Counted from the first letter of the stretch, positions 35,365 to 47,667 are shown. The stretch is 64,000 nucleotides of DNA from Leptodactylus fallax (GCA_947044405.1 CAMRHE010000012.1:8180001-8244000), one strand, 5' to 3'. Notes: a model not told the origin generated them from the letters alone. Numbers and translations are program-made.

Positions 35365-35439
35365 GCCTGATTTCTTCACTCTTCCACTACTTTCAAAGGC
35401 TAACACGGTACAACATTATACAAATAATCTAACAGACAC

Positions 35440-36145
35440 TGTCACGAGTCATACACTTATTCTGTTATAGTTACTGTCAAAAATGTGGCTAATTCTAGGT
35501 AAATTTAGTAAAAAAAAATGGGATCCATCTATAAAGTATGGTGAAAAAGTGCTGGACAATTCTGTTTTAATTAATTTTTCAGAGCTCACTAAAGAGTCTG
35601 CAGTGTTTCATTTGCAGGTAATCTTCTCTGACTGCTAAGTGTTTCAACTGTAAAATAAGCTATATAAGTCTTAGCACCTACTGTTTTAGTAGCTTTCATT
35701 TATTTTTCTGTTTTCTAGCCACACAAAATTGTATTTTACATGTATAACATTGCATTTACAGTATTTCCAAGAAAAACTGATATTCACTGAAAATTCAATT
35801 GTAATGAACACACAAATACTCATATAAATACAGATGTAGCAGTGTTTACCGGACTGTGCTGTCAAGTTAAACTTTGCTGCATCTGTACATACTGTATAAC
35901 TGTATTAACTTGTTGGTAACTACTTATACAGTATCCTTCAAATATTTTTAATTTATAGTTTTTGCAGTATAACACTTTGTTCTACCGGAAAGAAAATTCA
36001 TGTCAGATTTGTCTTACCTGACCTTAATTAAAGAATCGGTGCTAGAGGTTGCATCAAGCATGGGATTACAGCCATGTAATGTAGCATGACAGATGCTATG
36101 TAGAAGTACATGATGAGGAATACAAAGGATGAAATCCATAATTAT
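35440..36145. other. No gene seen
   Basis: AT-rich and without recognisable coding or repeat structure. Confidence 0.5.
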
Positions 36146-37770
36146 GAGTGCCTTGCGAAAGTATTCGGCCCCCTTGAACTTTTCAACCTTTTGCCACATT
36201 TCAGGCTTCAAACATAAGGATATAAAATTTTAATTTTTTGGTGAAGAATCAACAACAAGTGGGACACAATCGTGAAGTGGAACGAAATTTATTGGATATT
36301 TTAAACTTTTGTAAAAAATAAAAAACTGAAAAGTGGGGCGTGCCAAATTATTCGGCCCCCTTAAGTTCATACTTTGTAGCGCCACCTTTTGTTGCGATTA
36401 CAGCTGCAAGTCTCTTGGGGTATGTCTCTATCAGTTTTGCACAACGAGAGACTGAAATTCTTGACCATTCTTCCTTGGAAAACAGCTCGAGCTCAGTGTT
36501 GTTGGATGGAGAGCGTTTGTGAACAGCAGTTTTCAGCTCTTTCCACAGATTCTCGATTGGATTCAGGTCTGGACTTTGACTTGGCCATTCTAACACCTGG
36601 ATACGTTTATTTGTGAACCATTCCATTGCAGATTTTGCTTTATGTTTGGGATCATTGTCTTGTTGGAAGATAAATCTCCGTCCCAGTCTCAGGTCTTTTG
36701 CAGACTCCAACAGGTTTTCTTCCAGAATGGTCCTGTATTTGGCTCCATCCATCTTCCCATCAATTTTAACCATCCCTGCTGAAGAAAAGCAGGCCCAAAC
36801 CTTGATGCTGCCACCACCATGTTTGACAGTGGGGATGGTGTGTTCAGGGTGATGAGCTGTGTTGCTTTTACGCCAAACATATCGTTTTGCATTGTGGCCA
36901 AAAAGTTCGATTTTGGTTTCATCTGACCAGAGCACCTTCTTCCACATGTTTGGTGTGTCTCCCAGGTGGCTTGTGGCAAACTTTAAACGAGACTTTTTAT
37001 GGATATCTTTCAGAAATGGCTTTCTTCTTGCCACTCTTCCATAAAGGCCAGATTTGTGCAGTGTACGACTGATTGTTGTCCTATGGACAGACTCTCCCAC
37101 CTCAGCTGTAGATCTCTGCAGTTCATCCAGAGTGATCATGGGCCTCTTGGCTGCATCTTTGATCAGTCTTCTCCTTGTTTGAGATGAAAGTTTAGAGGGA
37201 CGGCCGGGTCTTGGTAGATTTGCAGTGGTCTGATACTCCTTCCATTTCAATATGATCGCTTGCACAGTGTTCCTTGGGATGTTTAATGTTTGGGAAATCT
37301 TGTTTTATCCAAATCCAGCTTTAACCTTCTCCACAACAGTATCACGGACCTGTCTGGTGTTTTCCTTTGTCTTCATGATGCTCTCTGTGCTTTAAACAGA
37401 ACCCTGAGACTATCACAGAGCAGGTGCATTTATACGGAGACTTGATTACACACACATGTGGATTATATTTATCATCATCAGTCATTTAGGACAACATTGG
37501 ATCATTCAGAGATCCTCACTGAACTTCTGGAGTGAGTTTGCTGCACTGGAAGTAAAGGGGCCGAATAATATTGCACGCCCCACTTTTCAGTTTTTTATTG
37601 TTTACAAAAGTTTAAAATAACCAATAAATTTCGTTCCACTTCACAACTGTGTCCCACTTGTTGTTGATTCTTCACCAAAAAATTAAAATTTTATATCCTT
37701 ATGTTTGAAACCTGAAATGTGGCAAAAGGTTGAAAAGTTCAAGGGGGCCGAATACTTTCGCAAGGCACTG
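36146..37770 (-). mobile_element. Tc1-D: nearly intact Tc1/mariner element
   Basis: Inverted repeats of about 210 bp run from AGTGCCTTGCGAAAGTATTC at the left to GAATACTTTCGCAAGGCACTG at the right when read inward in parts, continuing through the CAACAAGTGGGACACA segment. A TA follows the right end (37771-37772); the left terminal bases are slightly altered (TATGAGTGCC). The 1.62-kb length and single minus-strand gene are typical of Tc1. Confidence 0.93.
36348..37376 (-). pseudogene. Tc1-D transposase with a single premature stop
   Basis: The transposase cuts and reinserts the element at TA sites. From the ATG at 37376 the frame reads MKTKENTRQVRDTVVEKVKA, then meets TAA at codon 24, then continues in the same frame for about 318 residues to 36348 with no other break. 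The N-terminal helix-turn-helix region (KISQTLNIPRNTVQAIILKW), the GRPSKLS hook and the DDE domain are all present: SDETKIELFG, FQQDNDPKHKA and SPDLNPIENLWKEL, a DD34E arrangement. Re-initiation at the Met at 37265 would lose the first 37 codons and much of the first binding helix. It is otherwise full length, about 342 codons. Confidence 0.9.
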
Positions 37771-38335
37771 TATGTGCCTAAAATGTTGGTGGGGTCCTCA
37801 TACATCAGTCACCTGATGTGTGTATGCAGAACCACATCAGTGCACGCTAAATTAATGCTTAGTGGTATATTAGTTTTAATAAATTTGTCTCATTGTGTCC
37901 CTGGATATGGACTCAGAAGACGATGTGGGTCAATGCTTTTCTAGCACTTTTTCTATTTTACAGATATGCCCTCCTTTACGTTTCTCCTTTGCTAGACATG
38001 TCCAGATATGTGTATCAAAAGCACATTTTCTAAAAGCAACATGATCTTGTGATACATTATGACAAATATGCTATCTATCTTATTTGTGTCTATGTGAGAC
38101 CACCCTTGGAGGAAGCTGTGAATTGCACACTTGCAAGGTTTTGATAGCATATCAAATTGGTTTAATGAGATTACATTGGTTACTTAAACTGAGATCAGTT
38201 GAGGCTGGTCACATCAGCATTTCTGTCCTAAGACAATATCTTTAATACTTTTTTATTGGGTACAAATGTTTAAATATATTTACTCATTTTGAAGCATATG
38301 AAGCAACAGTTATCCACTCTATTACATGCAGGACT
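37771..38335. other. No gene seen
   Basis: No coding region or repeat boundary recognised. Confidence 0.5.
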
Positions 38336-38620
38336 TTGTTTCCAGCTAAAAAGAATGGCTTTGCAACGCAGAGGGTGTAAGCGCACACCCGCGCATTGCT
38401 TTAAACCCCCATTCAAGTGAATGGGGTTTTAAGCAATTTGTCGCAAACTTTCCCCTATCCAGTACCTATCCAGTTTTCCGACATTTAGGTCGGAATTTGT
38501 GGCGGACGGAGTGTGAACCCAGCCTAACTCAGTTAGCCTCTAAAAGTTATCGCCTGATTACTTCACTCTTCCACTACTTTCAATGGCTAACACGGTACAA
38601 CATTATACTACTTAATCTAA
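38336..38620. repeat. Single arms of two foldback families, adjacent
   Basis: 38336-38522 matches the right arm of the foldback at 15441-15856 (GACTTTGTTTCCAGC, GTAAGCGCACACCCGC, ACATTTAGGTCGG, GTGTGAACCCAGCCTA). It is followed at once by 38523-38620, which matches the outer arm at 35226-35430 (TCTAAAAG-TATCGCCTGATT, GCTAACACGGTACAACATTA). Confidence 0.75.
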
Positions 38621-39424
38621 TGTATACAATATAGTCAGCATAAGAAAAAATCACAAAGCAGCAGCTAAGGTAAAATGTGGTTCACCATATGGCATGATGG
38701 GAATGAGATTAAGACTAGTTTTTTTACTACATTTTTTACCATTTAACCTGAAGACATTTCCTGTAGCATTGATATTAGTAGTGGATTTTTTTCTTAAATT
38801 AATTCCTAGCGTGCCACATTTATTCTTCCTGCATCATTCAATAGCCAGTAGTAGATATATATTTAACTATGTTTTTTTTAAATTGGCTTATTTTATTTCT
38901 TTAGATGATACTTTTAAGTTTTATATTTATCCTGCAAACCTTATCACATGGCTTCTCTGCCTTCCAGAATACTCAGTCCAATATTGCACAACTTTCTTCT
39001 TGAAGTGTTTACTGACATTGTTTTATACAATGACCTCCAACAGTTGTATTGTTTCAGAAATAACTGATATTGTACTCTTTACATCTATTTTTAACTCTCC
39101 AAAGGTTTTTAAATTGACCATAGCATGAACTTCTAGAATGAAATGGTTTGTAGCACTATGTTTCAAACCTACATTTTTATTATTTTGTATCTTTTGATTT
39201 ATTCTGTCATTTGATCTTATTTAGACAACATATTAGCAAGGTTTCAGAAAAAGTAAAACCACTCTTCTTCTGTAAGTTGTTTCTTATTCTGCAGTCCTAC
39301 CTAAAATACAGCAGTTAAATTACATGAATTTTAGATGACCAGACCCTGGCCTCTTATTAAATCAGGTGCACCCATTTGCTAGTTAGGAACTGGTGTAGAT
39401 TTCCACTATAACTCACGCCAGAAA
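38621..39424. other. No gene seen
   Basis: A 144-residue open frame at 38694-39128 is AT-rich and low in complexity, and it shows no recognisable domain. I do not regard it as a gene. Confidence 0.45.
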
Positions 39425-41010
39425 ACTGGCATGAAGGAGATGAAAAAGATCAAGGCAAGGAAAGCCACAGGGCCAGATGACATCAGTGCAAGGCTAATTA
39501 AGACTTGTGGGGATCAGCTGTGTAGTATAATTACATATATGTTTAATATGAGCCTGAAGCAGGAAATAGTCCCTGAATTATGGAAATCTTCTTGTGTGGT
39601 ACCAGTTCCAAAGAAACCTCACCCTATGGACCTCAACGACTAAAGACCTGTTGCATTGACATCTCACTTGATGAAGTTCTTAGAGAGATTGATTCTCACA
39701 CATCTTCGCCCTCTAGTGATCCCCGCTATGGACCCTCTCCAGTTTGCTTATCAGCCGGGCATTGGGTAGATGATGCCATCATCCACCTTCTGCACAGGGC
39801 TCTTTCTCACCTGGAGAAACCAGGGAACATGGTGAGAATAATGTTCTTTGATTTCTCCAGTGCTTTTAACACCAGACAGCCAGGGCTACTGAGAGACAAG
39901 CTGGGCCTTGCTGGAGTGGACCAACACCTCTCCAACTGGATCCTAGACTACCTCACAAACCGATCTCAATACATGAAAGCCCGGGACTATGTGTCAGATA
40001 CTGTGATCTGTAATACAGGGGCACCGCAGGGTACAGTTCTTGCCCCTTTCCTCTTCACACTGTACACTGCAGATTTTAGGTGCAACTCATCTAGCTGCTA
40101 CCTACAGAAGTATTCTGATGACTCTGCAATAGTAGGTCTCATCACAGATGATGATGACAGGGAGTACAGGGAACTGAACCGGGATTTTGTGGACTGGTGC
40201 CAGTGGAACCACCTGAAGATTAACGCTGGGAAGACCAAGGAGATGGTGGTGGACTTCCATAAATGCAGATGTCCTCCTAAACCAGTGGACATCCTGGGGA
40301 TAGGCAACGAGATTGTGAACACCTATAAGTACCTGGGTATGCTCCTTAATAATAAGCTGGACTGAGCAGATCACATGGAGGTCCTGTACAGGAAGGGCCA
40401 CAGCAGGCTCTACCTGCTTAGGAGGCTGAGAGCCTTTGGAGTCCAGGGCGCACTTCTTAGGACTTTCTTCTACTCGGTAGTGGCATCAGCCATCTTCTTC
40501 GGAGTGGCCTGCTGGGGGAGCAGTATATCGACCAGGGATAGGAATAAACTTGACAAGTTGATTAGAAGGGCCATCTCTGTCCTGGGGAGCACACTGGACC
40601 CAGTGCAGGTGGTGGGTGATGGAAGGATACTGTCCGTGGTGAGCTCCATGCAGAAGAAGAAGTCCCATCCCATGCATGAGAACATTATAGTGCTGGGCAG
40701 TACTGTCAGTGACCAACTGCTCCACCCTAAGTGTGAGAATGAGCGCTATCGGAAGTCTTTCCTCCCCACCGCGGTTAGGCTGTACAACCAACACCGACCT
40801 AAGCAGAGATCATTACACACAGAAAACTGAAATATCTTTCTGCTTGTTAAATCCCTCCCCCTCCTCTGCTACTTCTTATCTGTCTGTCTACTATCAATGT
40901 AATGCCTCTTACCTTGGAACATTCCTGTACATGTTGTATTTGTATTTGTATCTGCTTATCTTTGCTGCTGTAACACACTGAATTTCCCCATGGTGGGACT
41001 ATTAAAGGAC

Positions 41011-41042
<32 letters not shown>
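39425..41042 (+). mobile_element. 5'-truncated L2/CR1-like LINE
   Basis: Coding sequence for a jockey-superfamily reverse transcriptase is followed by a short 3' UTR. It ends GAATTTCCCCATGGTGGGAC, then TATTAAAGGAC, and then an (ATT)n tail at about 41012-41042. A microsatellite tail and not poly(A) is characteristic of the L2/CR1 group. The endonuclease part is missing. I cannot decide between the L2, CR1 and Rex1 clades from motifs alone. Confidence 0.85.
39431..40827 (+). pseudogene. LINE reverse transcriptase, frameshifted
   Basis: The RT fragment shows, in order, KARKATGPDDISARLIK, VPVPKKPHPMDLND, a stop at the next codon (TAA at 39641-39643), then RPVALTSHLMKFLERLIL and PLQFAYQPGIG. A one-base loss near 39760 then shifts the frame. 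The second frame continues with VDDAIIHLLHRALSHLEK, IMFFDFSSAFNT (catalytic Asp motif), TGAPQGTVLAPFLFTLYTADF, YSDDSAIVGLI (the xxDD catalytic motif), NAGKTKEMVVDF and TYKYLGMLLNNKLD. A TGA replaces Trp (about 40363-40365), after which LYRKGHSRLYLLRRLRAFG continues to about 40827. Two stops and one frameshift make it inactive. Confidence 0.92.
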
Positions 41043-42492
41043 TATGTCAGGATGAGGTGCAGAACCTTCACACATTCACAGAGCGAGGTGCAGAACAAGG
41101 AATGTGCCAGGCATTTGGTGAAAGAAAGGGCTTTGAGACAAATGTGCACCACATTATCGCATTCACACGGGTACATTCACACAGGGGAAAATCAAGAAGA
41201 ATTCCTCTTCATTTTCTACTCTGTATTAGGCGCAGATGAAATCTCTAGCGCGTCCTGCTACAGTCTCTGTGTACTATTGAAAATCTGACATCAAATCCGC
41301 AGTAAATTCTTCTGTATGAACGTACCCTTATAAATTCCTATATGTTGTGATAGGAGTAACCTGAAGTTCTCGAGTGCCATGGAGAGCTTTTAACACTGCC
41401 TCTCTCAAACCATGTGCACCAGAATTTAGGTATAGCTGCATCTTCTTCACAGCTACTGTACACCTGGAAACTAAGTGACACCTGGGCTACATACACACTG
41501 TGCAACAGAGCCCCTACTAAACCATGTGTCTTTTATAATACTGACATCCTCTAATGTGACAAAAATTCAGGCACTAGGGCTTGGGAACAAAGGTACCCAC
41601 TATAGATATACCCCTGTATAATGGTAACTGAAAACCCAACTTTTTTGGCTGTCTCTAATAGGAAAACAAATATATAAGATCTTGAATAAATTTAATGAGT
41701 CCTGTTCTTAAATTACATATACTACACAAGAGACAAAAATGTAGGTATTTGCTTACTCGATATTTTCAGTTGAAAAAAAGAATTCTGTTCATTCTGGCTT
41801 GCCAGTAAAGTAGTGATAAAGGAAACACTGCATTATTTACTAGTGTCCTGAGTGGAACTGTCATTGGAGACGTTTTTCTCATTAATCTGCTGCCTGTGGT
41901 CCGATACAATACGGCAAATTAATTTACAGACAGTGATATGCAGACAACACCTATGCTCATTCAAGAAATAAACCTAGGACTGTATTGTAAGACTGGCTAT
42001 TTTTAACACAAATGACTTGCAAGACAGAGAAAGATTAAATTCAGTATGAAAATTGTATATTTTTTTTAAATTTTCCTTTACATTACAACAAAATTGCAGA
42101 AAACCATATTTTAAAGAGGACTTTTTTACCACCTACACCAACTGTTTGTATGCTTCAAATGCGCCAGATTCAGTGAAATAGGACTACTGCAAAAGATAAA
42201 GGAAGACTCCACACCAAACTTATCCACTATGTTGTGCCTGGTATAGGGCCCTGGTTGAAGGGGAGGGGGGTAAATGAATGACATTGGAATGAAAAAAAAA
42301 CTCCAAAGAGAGAACATCTTTGCCACTAGGGGGCACTAGGAGGAAATCTGTTAGGAATTGTGAGGGCATAGACAAATCCCATTGCCATGATGAGGCACAA
42401 AAATGTGGGAAAGATCATGACATTACTGATGATGATTCTATTACAGATAAGACCTGGCAACCGGGTCAGGGTGACATCACAGGAAAAGGAAG
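41043..42492. other. No gene seen
   Basis: No recognisable coding region. CCACTAGGGGGCACTAGG near 42324 is a short repeat-like motif. Confidence 0.5.
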
Positions 42493-42834
42493 GTGGCAGC
42501 TGCAATAGTAAGAATTCCACCCGACGAGCAGCTGCAACATGTAAAAGACCTTCCTGGTGAAGATCTAAGGCAAGCTCGGGTGTTGGTGCCATTTGCAGAC
42601 TTGTTTCCACTGCTGCTGGTTTTGGTAGCAGCAGCTATGTGCTACCATCTCCTGTATGGAAATTTTTTTGTACATTACCAAAATGATAAATCGATGGCAA
42701 CGTGTAAGATCTGCAAGCAGAAAATTATCCATGGGCATGCAGGCACACGTGTAGGAACTAGCTCTCTCTGTACTCATATGAAATGGCATCACCATCTCAT
42801 TTGGCAAAATGAAATTGCCAGTGCTACCAAGTAA
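42493..42834 (+). pseudogene. Decayed BED-type zinc-finger fragment (hAT-transposase-like)
   Basis: The frame contains FFVHYQNDKSMATCKICKQK followed by GTRVGTSSLCTHMKWHH. This fits a BED zinc finger: an aromatic start, CxxC, then H...H about 20 residues on. BED fingers sit at the N-terminus of many hAT transposases. Just before it, a SPVWKFF reading lies in a different frame, so a frameshift interrupts the aromatic start. I could not follow a hAT catalytic domain downstream. It is probably a remnant of an old autonomous hAT element. Confidence 0.6.
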
Positions 42835-43673
42835 GCAAGACTCAATTCCTTCCTCCTATGATCATCTATGTAGGCAGGCCACCTCCACACTCAGCACATG
42901 GTCATCATCATTATAATTCATTATCATCTCCATCTGCTTCGCCTCCTCCTCTTCACCAACGTAGGCCATGATCCATAAAGGAATGTATGTCCAGTAAACA
43001 GAAATCTGAACCCAGTCATCCGGCTGGTCTTCAACTTTAACTCCCACCTGCAGTCACTGCCATTCCACTAAGTGGAATCCACTGTGTTTCGATGACAGTC
43101 TCAGTGGAGAATACCTAGCCGCCATTATTTCTTGAGGAAAGTTGCCCCTGATTAACATTGCCATGTGGGCCTCTTCCTGTAAATGTCCTTGTGGGGAAAT
43201 GTGCACGCCACCATCAATACGTGAAGCAGCACTTATGGGCACTTGGACAGGGACAATACATAGGTGTCATAGCTCACTACGTGAATTTTTTGAACATTAG
43301 AGGCCACAGTATATAAACGCAATAAAGCTTGGTGCTTTCTAGTGCTATTTACTGGGATCACCTCATGGGTGCAGGATATGCACAGTTTCAACACCAGACA
43401 GGACTCATCTGCCACCTACAGTTCCTCTACACTTGATCATTTCCCACACAACTTTGCCAGGTCAAGCCATTTCTTTCACTTCCCTCCATCATTTAATGGC
43501 TGTAAGTTGAACATTGAGCGAACTGTTGCACATGCTGGAGCATCAATTTGAGCAGCAGTATATGGTGAATGATTATTGCATGCACATAATGGAGTGGATA
43601 ACTGGTCTGTGAGAAGAAGTACAGTTTCTACATTTAGTCATTAATCATGATGATCAGTTTTGGTTTTGTTAGA
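42835..43673. other. Possible further hAT remnant; no gene resolved
   Basis: The region downstream of the BED fragment has patchy short open frames on both strands and no recognisable domain. It could belong to the same decayed element. Confidence 0.35.
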
Positions 43674-43674
43674 T

Positions 43675-43978
43675 AGTCTAGCTTTTTCAGCAGTCAGACC
43701 AGGTACGTGCTGATAGTGTATCCCAAATTTTTCTTCAAATTTTGTAAATTGCCACTCTGTCAACACAATGTTGATGTGGCATTTTCTTCCTTTCCATACA
43801 GGGATAACCAGCAAGATAATCTGGGTTCTTTTTTGCCTCCCAAGTGTTGTTTTCAGGGTCGGAAATTGAATCCTTTACATTTCAGAAGCTATTCTAGCTT
43901 TTTCAGCTGGCAGGCCACGCACGTTGATATTATTGCCCCAAATTTTGCTGGAAATTCTATAACTTGACAGTTCCATGT
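43675..43978 (+). repeat. Two direct repeats, about 85 bp each, 217 bp apart
   Basis: TCTAGCTTTTTCAGCAGTCA at 43675 and TCTAGCTTTTTCAGCTGGCA at 43893 begin related segments of about 85 bp. Both run through a CACGT/TACGTGC-like motif, CCCCAAATTTT or CCCAAATTTTT, and AAATT-TGTAA. Confidence 0.7.
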
Positions 43979-43990
43979 GCTACTGACACA

Positions 43991-45629
43991 CTGTTGGCAT
44001 AATAAAAAGAAAATAAAACAAACAACCCCACCATTGCTTCCTCCAATACCAACAAAATGTTCTATGTGTTTGCTTCCAGGTTTCCTACATGAAAAAGTTC
44101 CTTGTTCTATTGCAGTGTTCAAGTCTGCTTGGCTTAATTATATTGCAGATTAGGGTTTTCATTGGGGATATCTTTAAGCACAATGAGGGTCATTGGTGTA
44201 TGTTATTAGTTTCAGCATTTAGGGATACATCTAGGGAAAGATTCATGAGAAATTAAAGTCAAGGCTAGTTTGGTCAACACACCATCTCTATCATCTGTTT
44301 GTTCCATCATCTGACTACCACAACCATCATCTAATTTCCATTCCATACAAGAATGACAGTACTCAGATCAGGATCATTGCCTGCAGAGGTTTAAGGCAGC
44401 AGTGTGACTTAAATTGAGTCATGTTTAACTGCCTGTACATGTACTAGGCGGAGGTAGGAGAAGGCAGTGGATACCATTTCTATATATTGGCTATTTCTGA
44501 TTGTTACATAACTAGGCCTACTGTAAGTCATATGGATAGCTGAGCACTGTCCAGTCTAGTTGTAATGTCTTATGTCCAGCTGGCATTGTTACAATATTTT
44601 ATAGTTTTAAATGACTTTTAATGCCCAAGTACTTGATTGCCCTGGGATTTGTACATCTATACCCTCATAAGAAACACAATACAAATGTGCAAGAGCCACT
44701 CTATTGCCTTTTCCCTATTCTTTATGTATGTAGAACTATTATTATGGCGATGACTGCACTGGAGTTGACTTCTTTCAGTCTCCTACTATACATTTACAGA
44801 CAAATCATTTTGTGACTTATAAGACATTTTGATAGAATCAATGCATGAAAATAGTCTAGGAGAACAATAGTCTTAATTTCAGCACATTTCCCCATGGAAC
44901 AATAGCATTCATTTAGGTAACAAGGTACTCATTGCTTGTTTAAGAAGTGCTGAACAAACAGATCAGCAAATAGAATTGCCATTGATTTCTTGAACTCACC
45001 CTAGAACAAAGTGCTTTATAAAACAAAAGAATCCTGTCAAGAGTCTTTAAAGCCCAAATACTATATCGTTTAATTAAATGAAATTTAGTTTTTGTAAATT
45101 TTGTGGGCAATTTTTCAAACAACATAGCTTCTAGATAACATTCCTAACAAGTTGCTACTGTTGTAAATTCTTTTTGACTAAGACTCCACAGTATTGTCAG
45201 TAGCAAAGAATAGTCCTCATCCATAAGTTTATGGGGATATAGCAGGCAAATCTAGGGTTGCACCAGCAAGCCTCTTTGTTAAGGTCTTTGCTAAAGGAAA
45301 GCTGCAAAAAGGAAAGTGAAAAGCTACTTCAAGGACTTTCACAACATTTTTTTTTTCCATGGGGAAAGCTGTGGAATGAGCTTCAGTTATAGCTCAATTT
45401 TGCAACTTGTAGACAACATGTTGTGTAGTCCAGGCTATGGTAATGACTGACTGGTAACATGTAGAGTTAGGGGAAATGACAATAATCTTCTTCATCATGA
45501 CTGACCAAAATAAATTCACTTTCCAGAATAAAGTCTAATCTACAGCATGTTTATCATCTGAATACCGGCTCCAGGCTAACACGAACACTAGTGTAAAGCC
45601 GAGATACAAAGATGCTGGGAATTTGAATA
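43991..45629. other. No gene seen
   Basis: AT-rich sequence without recognisable coding regions or repeat boundaries. Confidence 0.5.
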
Positions 45630-45957
45630 GAATTTTATTAGACTATTGTCCCTGCAGCAACGGTCAGTCCATGGTCCACAGTCATGTGATATACAGTCTA
45701 TGGTTATGTGATGAACACACAGGTGCACAACTCATTTTAGTAACAGCACAATAATCACATCTACCATATAATGAGCTGTGCACCTCTGTACATCACATGG
45801 ACTGTATATCACTGATTTTTATTCACTGAAAGTAAGAATAAATGAATGACAGCAAAGCACATGTCTAAAAATCCACGAGGAATTGATACAGAAAAATTGT
45901 ACAGGTTTTTATTATAAAAACATTAATATTGGTCTAAAAGTGGCCAGCCCCTTTAAA
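45630..45957. repeat. Imperfect hairpin repeat joined to a MITE half
   Basis: GTGATGAACACACAGGTGCACAACTCAT pairs, read in parts, with ATGAGCTGTGCACCTCTGTACATCAC. The following GGAATTGATACAGAAA to GGCCAGCCCCTTTAA matches the right half of the MITE at 10553-10935. Limits are approximate. Confidence 0.6.
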
Positions 45958-46101
45958 TTATCCTTGCAAAGTCTGAAGTTCCATGGAAATTGTGCTACTG
46001 CAGGAGAGAGGAGACAATGACAGACAGATTTCCTATAGAAAAGCCAGTGATAGTGCCATACTGAGTGTTCTATACACAGTGCTCAATGAATGCCATGTAT
46101 A

Positions 46102-47667
46102 CAGTCATGGCCAAAAGTTTTGAGAATGATACAAATATTAATTTTTACAAAGTCTACTGCTTCAGTTTTTCTAATGGCAATTTGCATATACTCCAGAATG
46201 TTATAAAGAGTGATCAGCTTAACAGCAATTACTTGCAAAGTCAATATTTGCCTACAAAATGAACTTTATCCCCCAAAACACATTTCAACATCATTGCAGC
46301 CCTGCCTTAAAAGGACCACCTAACATCGCTTCAGTGATTGCTCCATTAACACAGGTGTGGGTGTTGATGAGGACAGGGCTGGAGAGCAATCTGTCATGAT
46401 TGAGTAAGAATGACACCACTGGACACTTTAAAAGGAGGCTGGTGCTTGCCATCATTGTTTCTCTTCTGTTAACCATGGTTATCTCTAAAGAAACACGTGC
46501 AGTCATCATTGCACTGCACAAAAATGGCCTAACTGGGAAGAGTATTGCAGCTAGAAAGATTGCACCTCAGTCAACAATCTATCGCATCATCAAGAACTTC
46601 AAGGAGAGAGGTTCCATTGGTGCCAAAAAGGCTCCAGGGCGCCCAAGAAAGACCAGCAAGCGGCAGGACCGTCTCTTAAAAGTGTTTCAGCTGCGGGATC
46701 GGGCTACCAGCAGTGCAGAGCTTGCTGAGGAATGGCAGCAGGCAGGTGTGAGTGCATCTGCACGCACTGTGAGGCGGAGACTCTTGGAGCAAGGCCTGGT
46801 CTCAAGGAGGGCAGCAAAGAAGCCACTTCTCTCCAGAAAAAACATCAGGGACAGATTGATATTCTGCAAAAGGTACAGGGAGTGGACTGCTGAGGACTGG
46901 GGTAAAGTAATTTTCTCTGATGAATCCCCTTTTAGATTGTTTGGAACATCTGGAAAACAGCTTATTCGGAGAAGAAGAGGTGAGCGCTACCACCAGTCTT
47001 GTCTCATGCCAACTGTAAAGCATCCTGAAACCATTCATGTGTGGGGTTGCTTCTCAGCCAAGGGAATCGGCTCTCTCACAGTCTTGCCTAAAAACACAGC
47101 CATGAATAAAGAATGGTACCAGAATGTCCTCCAAGAGCAACTTCTCCCAACCGTCAAGAGCAGTTTGGCGCTCAACAATGCCTTTTCCAGCATGATGGAG
47201 CACCTTGCCATAAAGCAAAGGTGATAACTAAATGGCTCAGGGAACAAAACATAGAGATTTTGGGTCCATGGCCTGGAAACTCCCCAGATCTTAATCCCAT
47301 TGAGAACTTGTGGTCAATCATCAAGAGACGGGTGGACAAACAAAAACCAACACATTCAGACAAAATTAAAGCATGGATTCTGCAAGAATGGACTGCTATC
47401 AGTCAGGATTTGGTCCAGAAGTTGATTGAGAGCATGCCAGGGAGAATTGCAGAGGTCCTGAAGAAGAAGGGTCAACACTGCAAATATTGACTTGCTGCAT
47501 TAACTCATTCTAACTGTCAATATAAGCTTCTGTTACTCATAATATGAATGCAATTCTATTTCTGTATGTGATAAAAACATCTGACAAACACACATAAAAA
47601 CCAGAGGGCAGCAGATCATGTGAAAATATAATATTTGTGTCATTCTCAAAACTTTTGGCCATGACTG
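46102..47667 (+). mobile_element. Tc1-A: Tc1/mariner element, CAGTCATGGCCAAAAG ends
   Basis: The termini CAGTCATGGCCAAAAGTTTT and AAAACTTTTGGCCATGACTG are perfect inverted repeats at the tips, flanked by TA at 46100-46101 and 47668-47669. The element is 1566 bp. It belongs to the same family as Tc1-B (58447-60010), in the opposite orientation, and the two are almost identical over most of their length. Confidence 0.95.
46475..47490 (+). pseudogene. Tc1-A transposase, one-base frameshift
   Basis: From the ATG at 46475 (MVISKETRAVIIALHKNGLT) the frame covers the helix-turn-helix region, the GRPRKTSKRQ hook and the first catalytic Asp (IFSDESPFRLFG). Near 47154 a C present in Tc1-B is missing, and this frame then stops at 47224. 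The remaining third continues in another frame to 47490, with FQHDGAPCHKAK and SPDLNPIENLWSII. Apart from that base the coding region is full length. Compared with Tc1-B it also has one extra Arg in the RRRRGERY stretch. Only a truncated protein lacking two catalytic residues could be made. Confidence 0.93.

Noticed and set aside
38694..39128. 144-residue open frame with hydrophobic stretches
   Set aside because: Phe/Leu/Ile-rich content follows from AT-rich sequence; no motif, no codon signal and no splice context that I can support.
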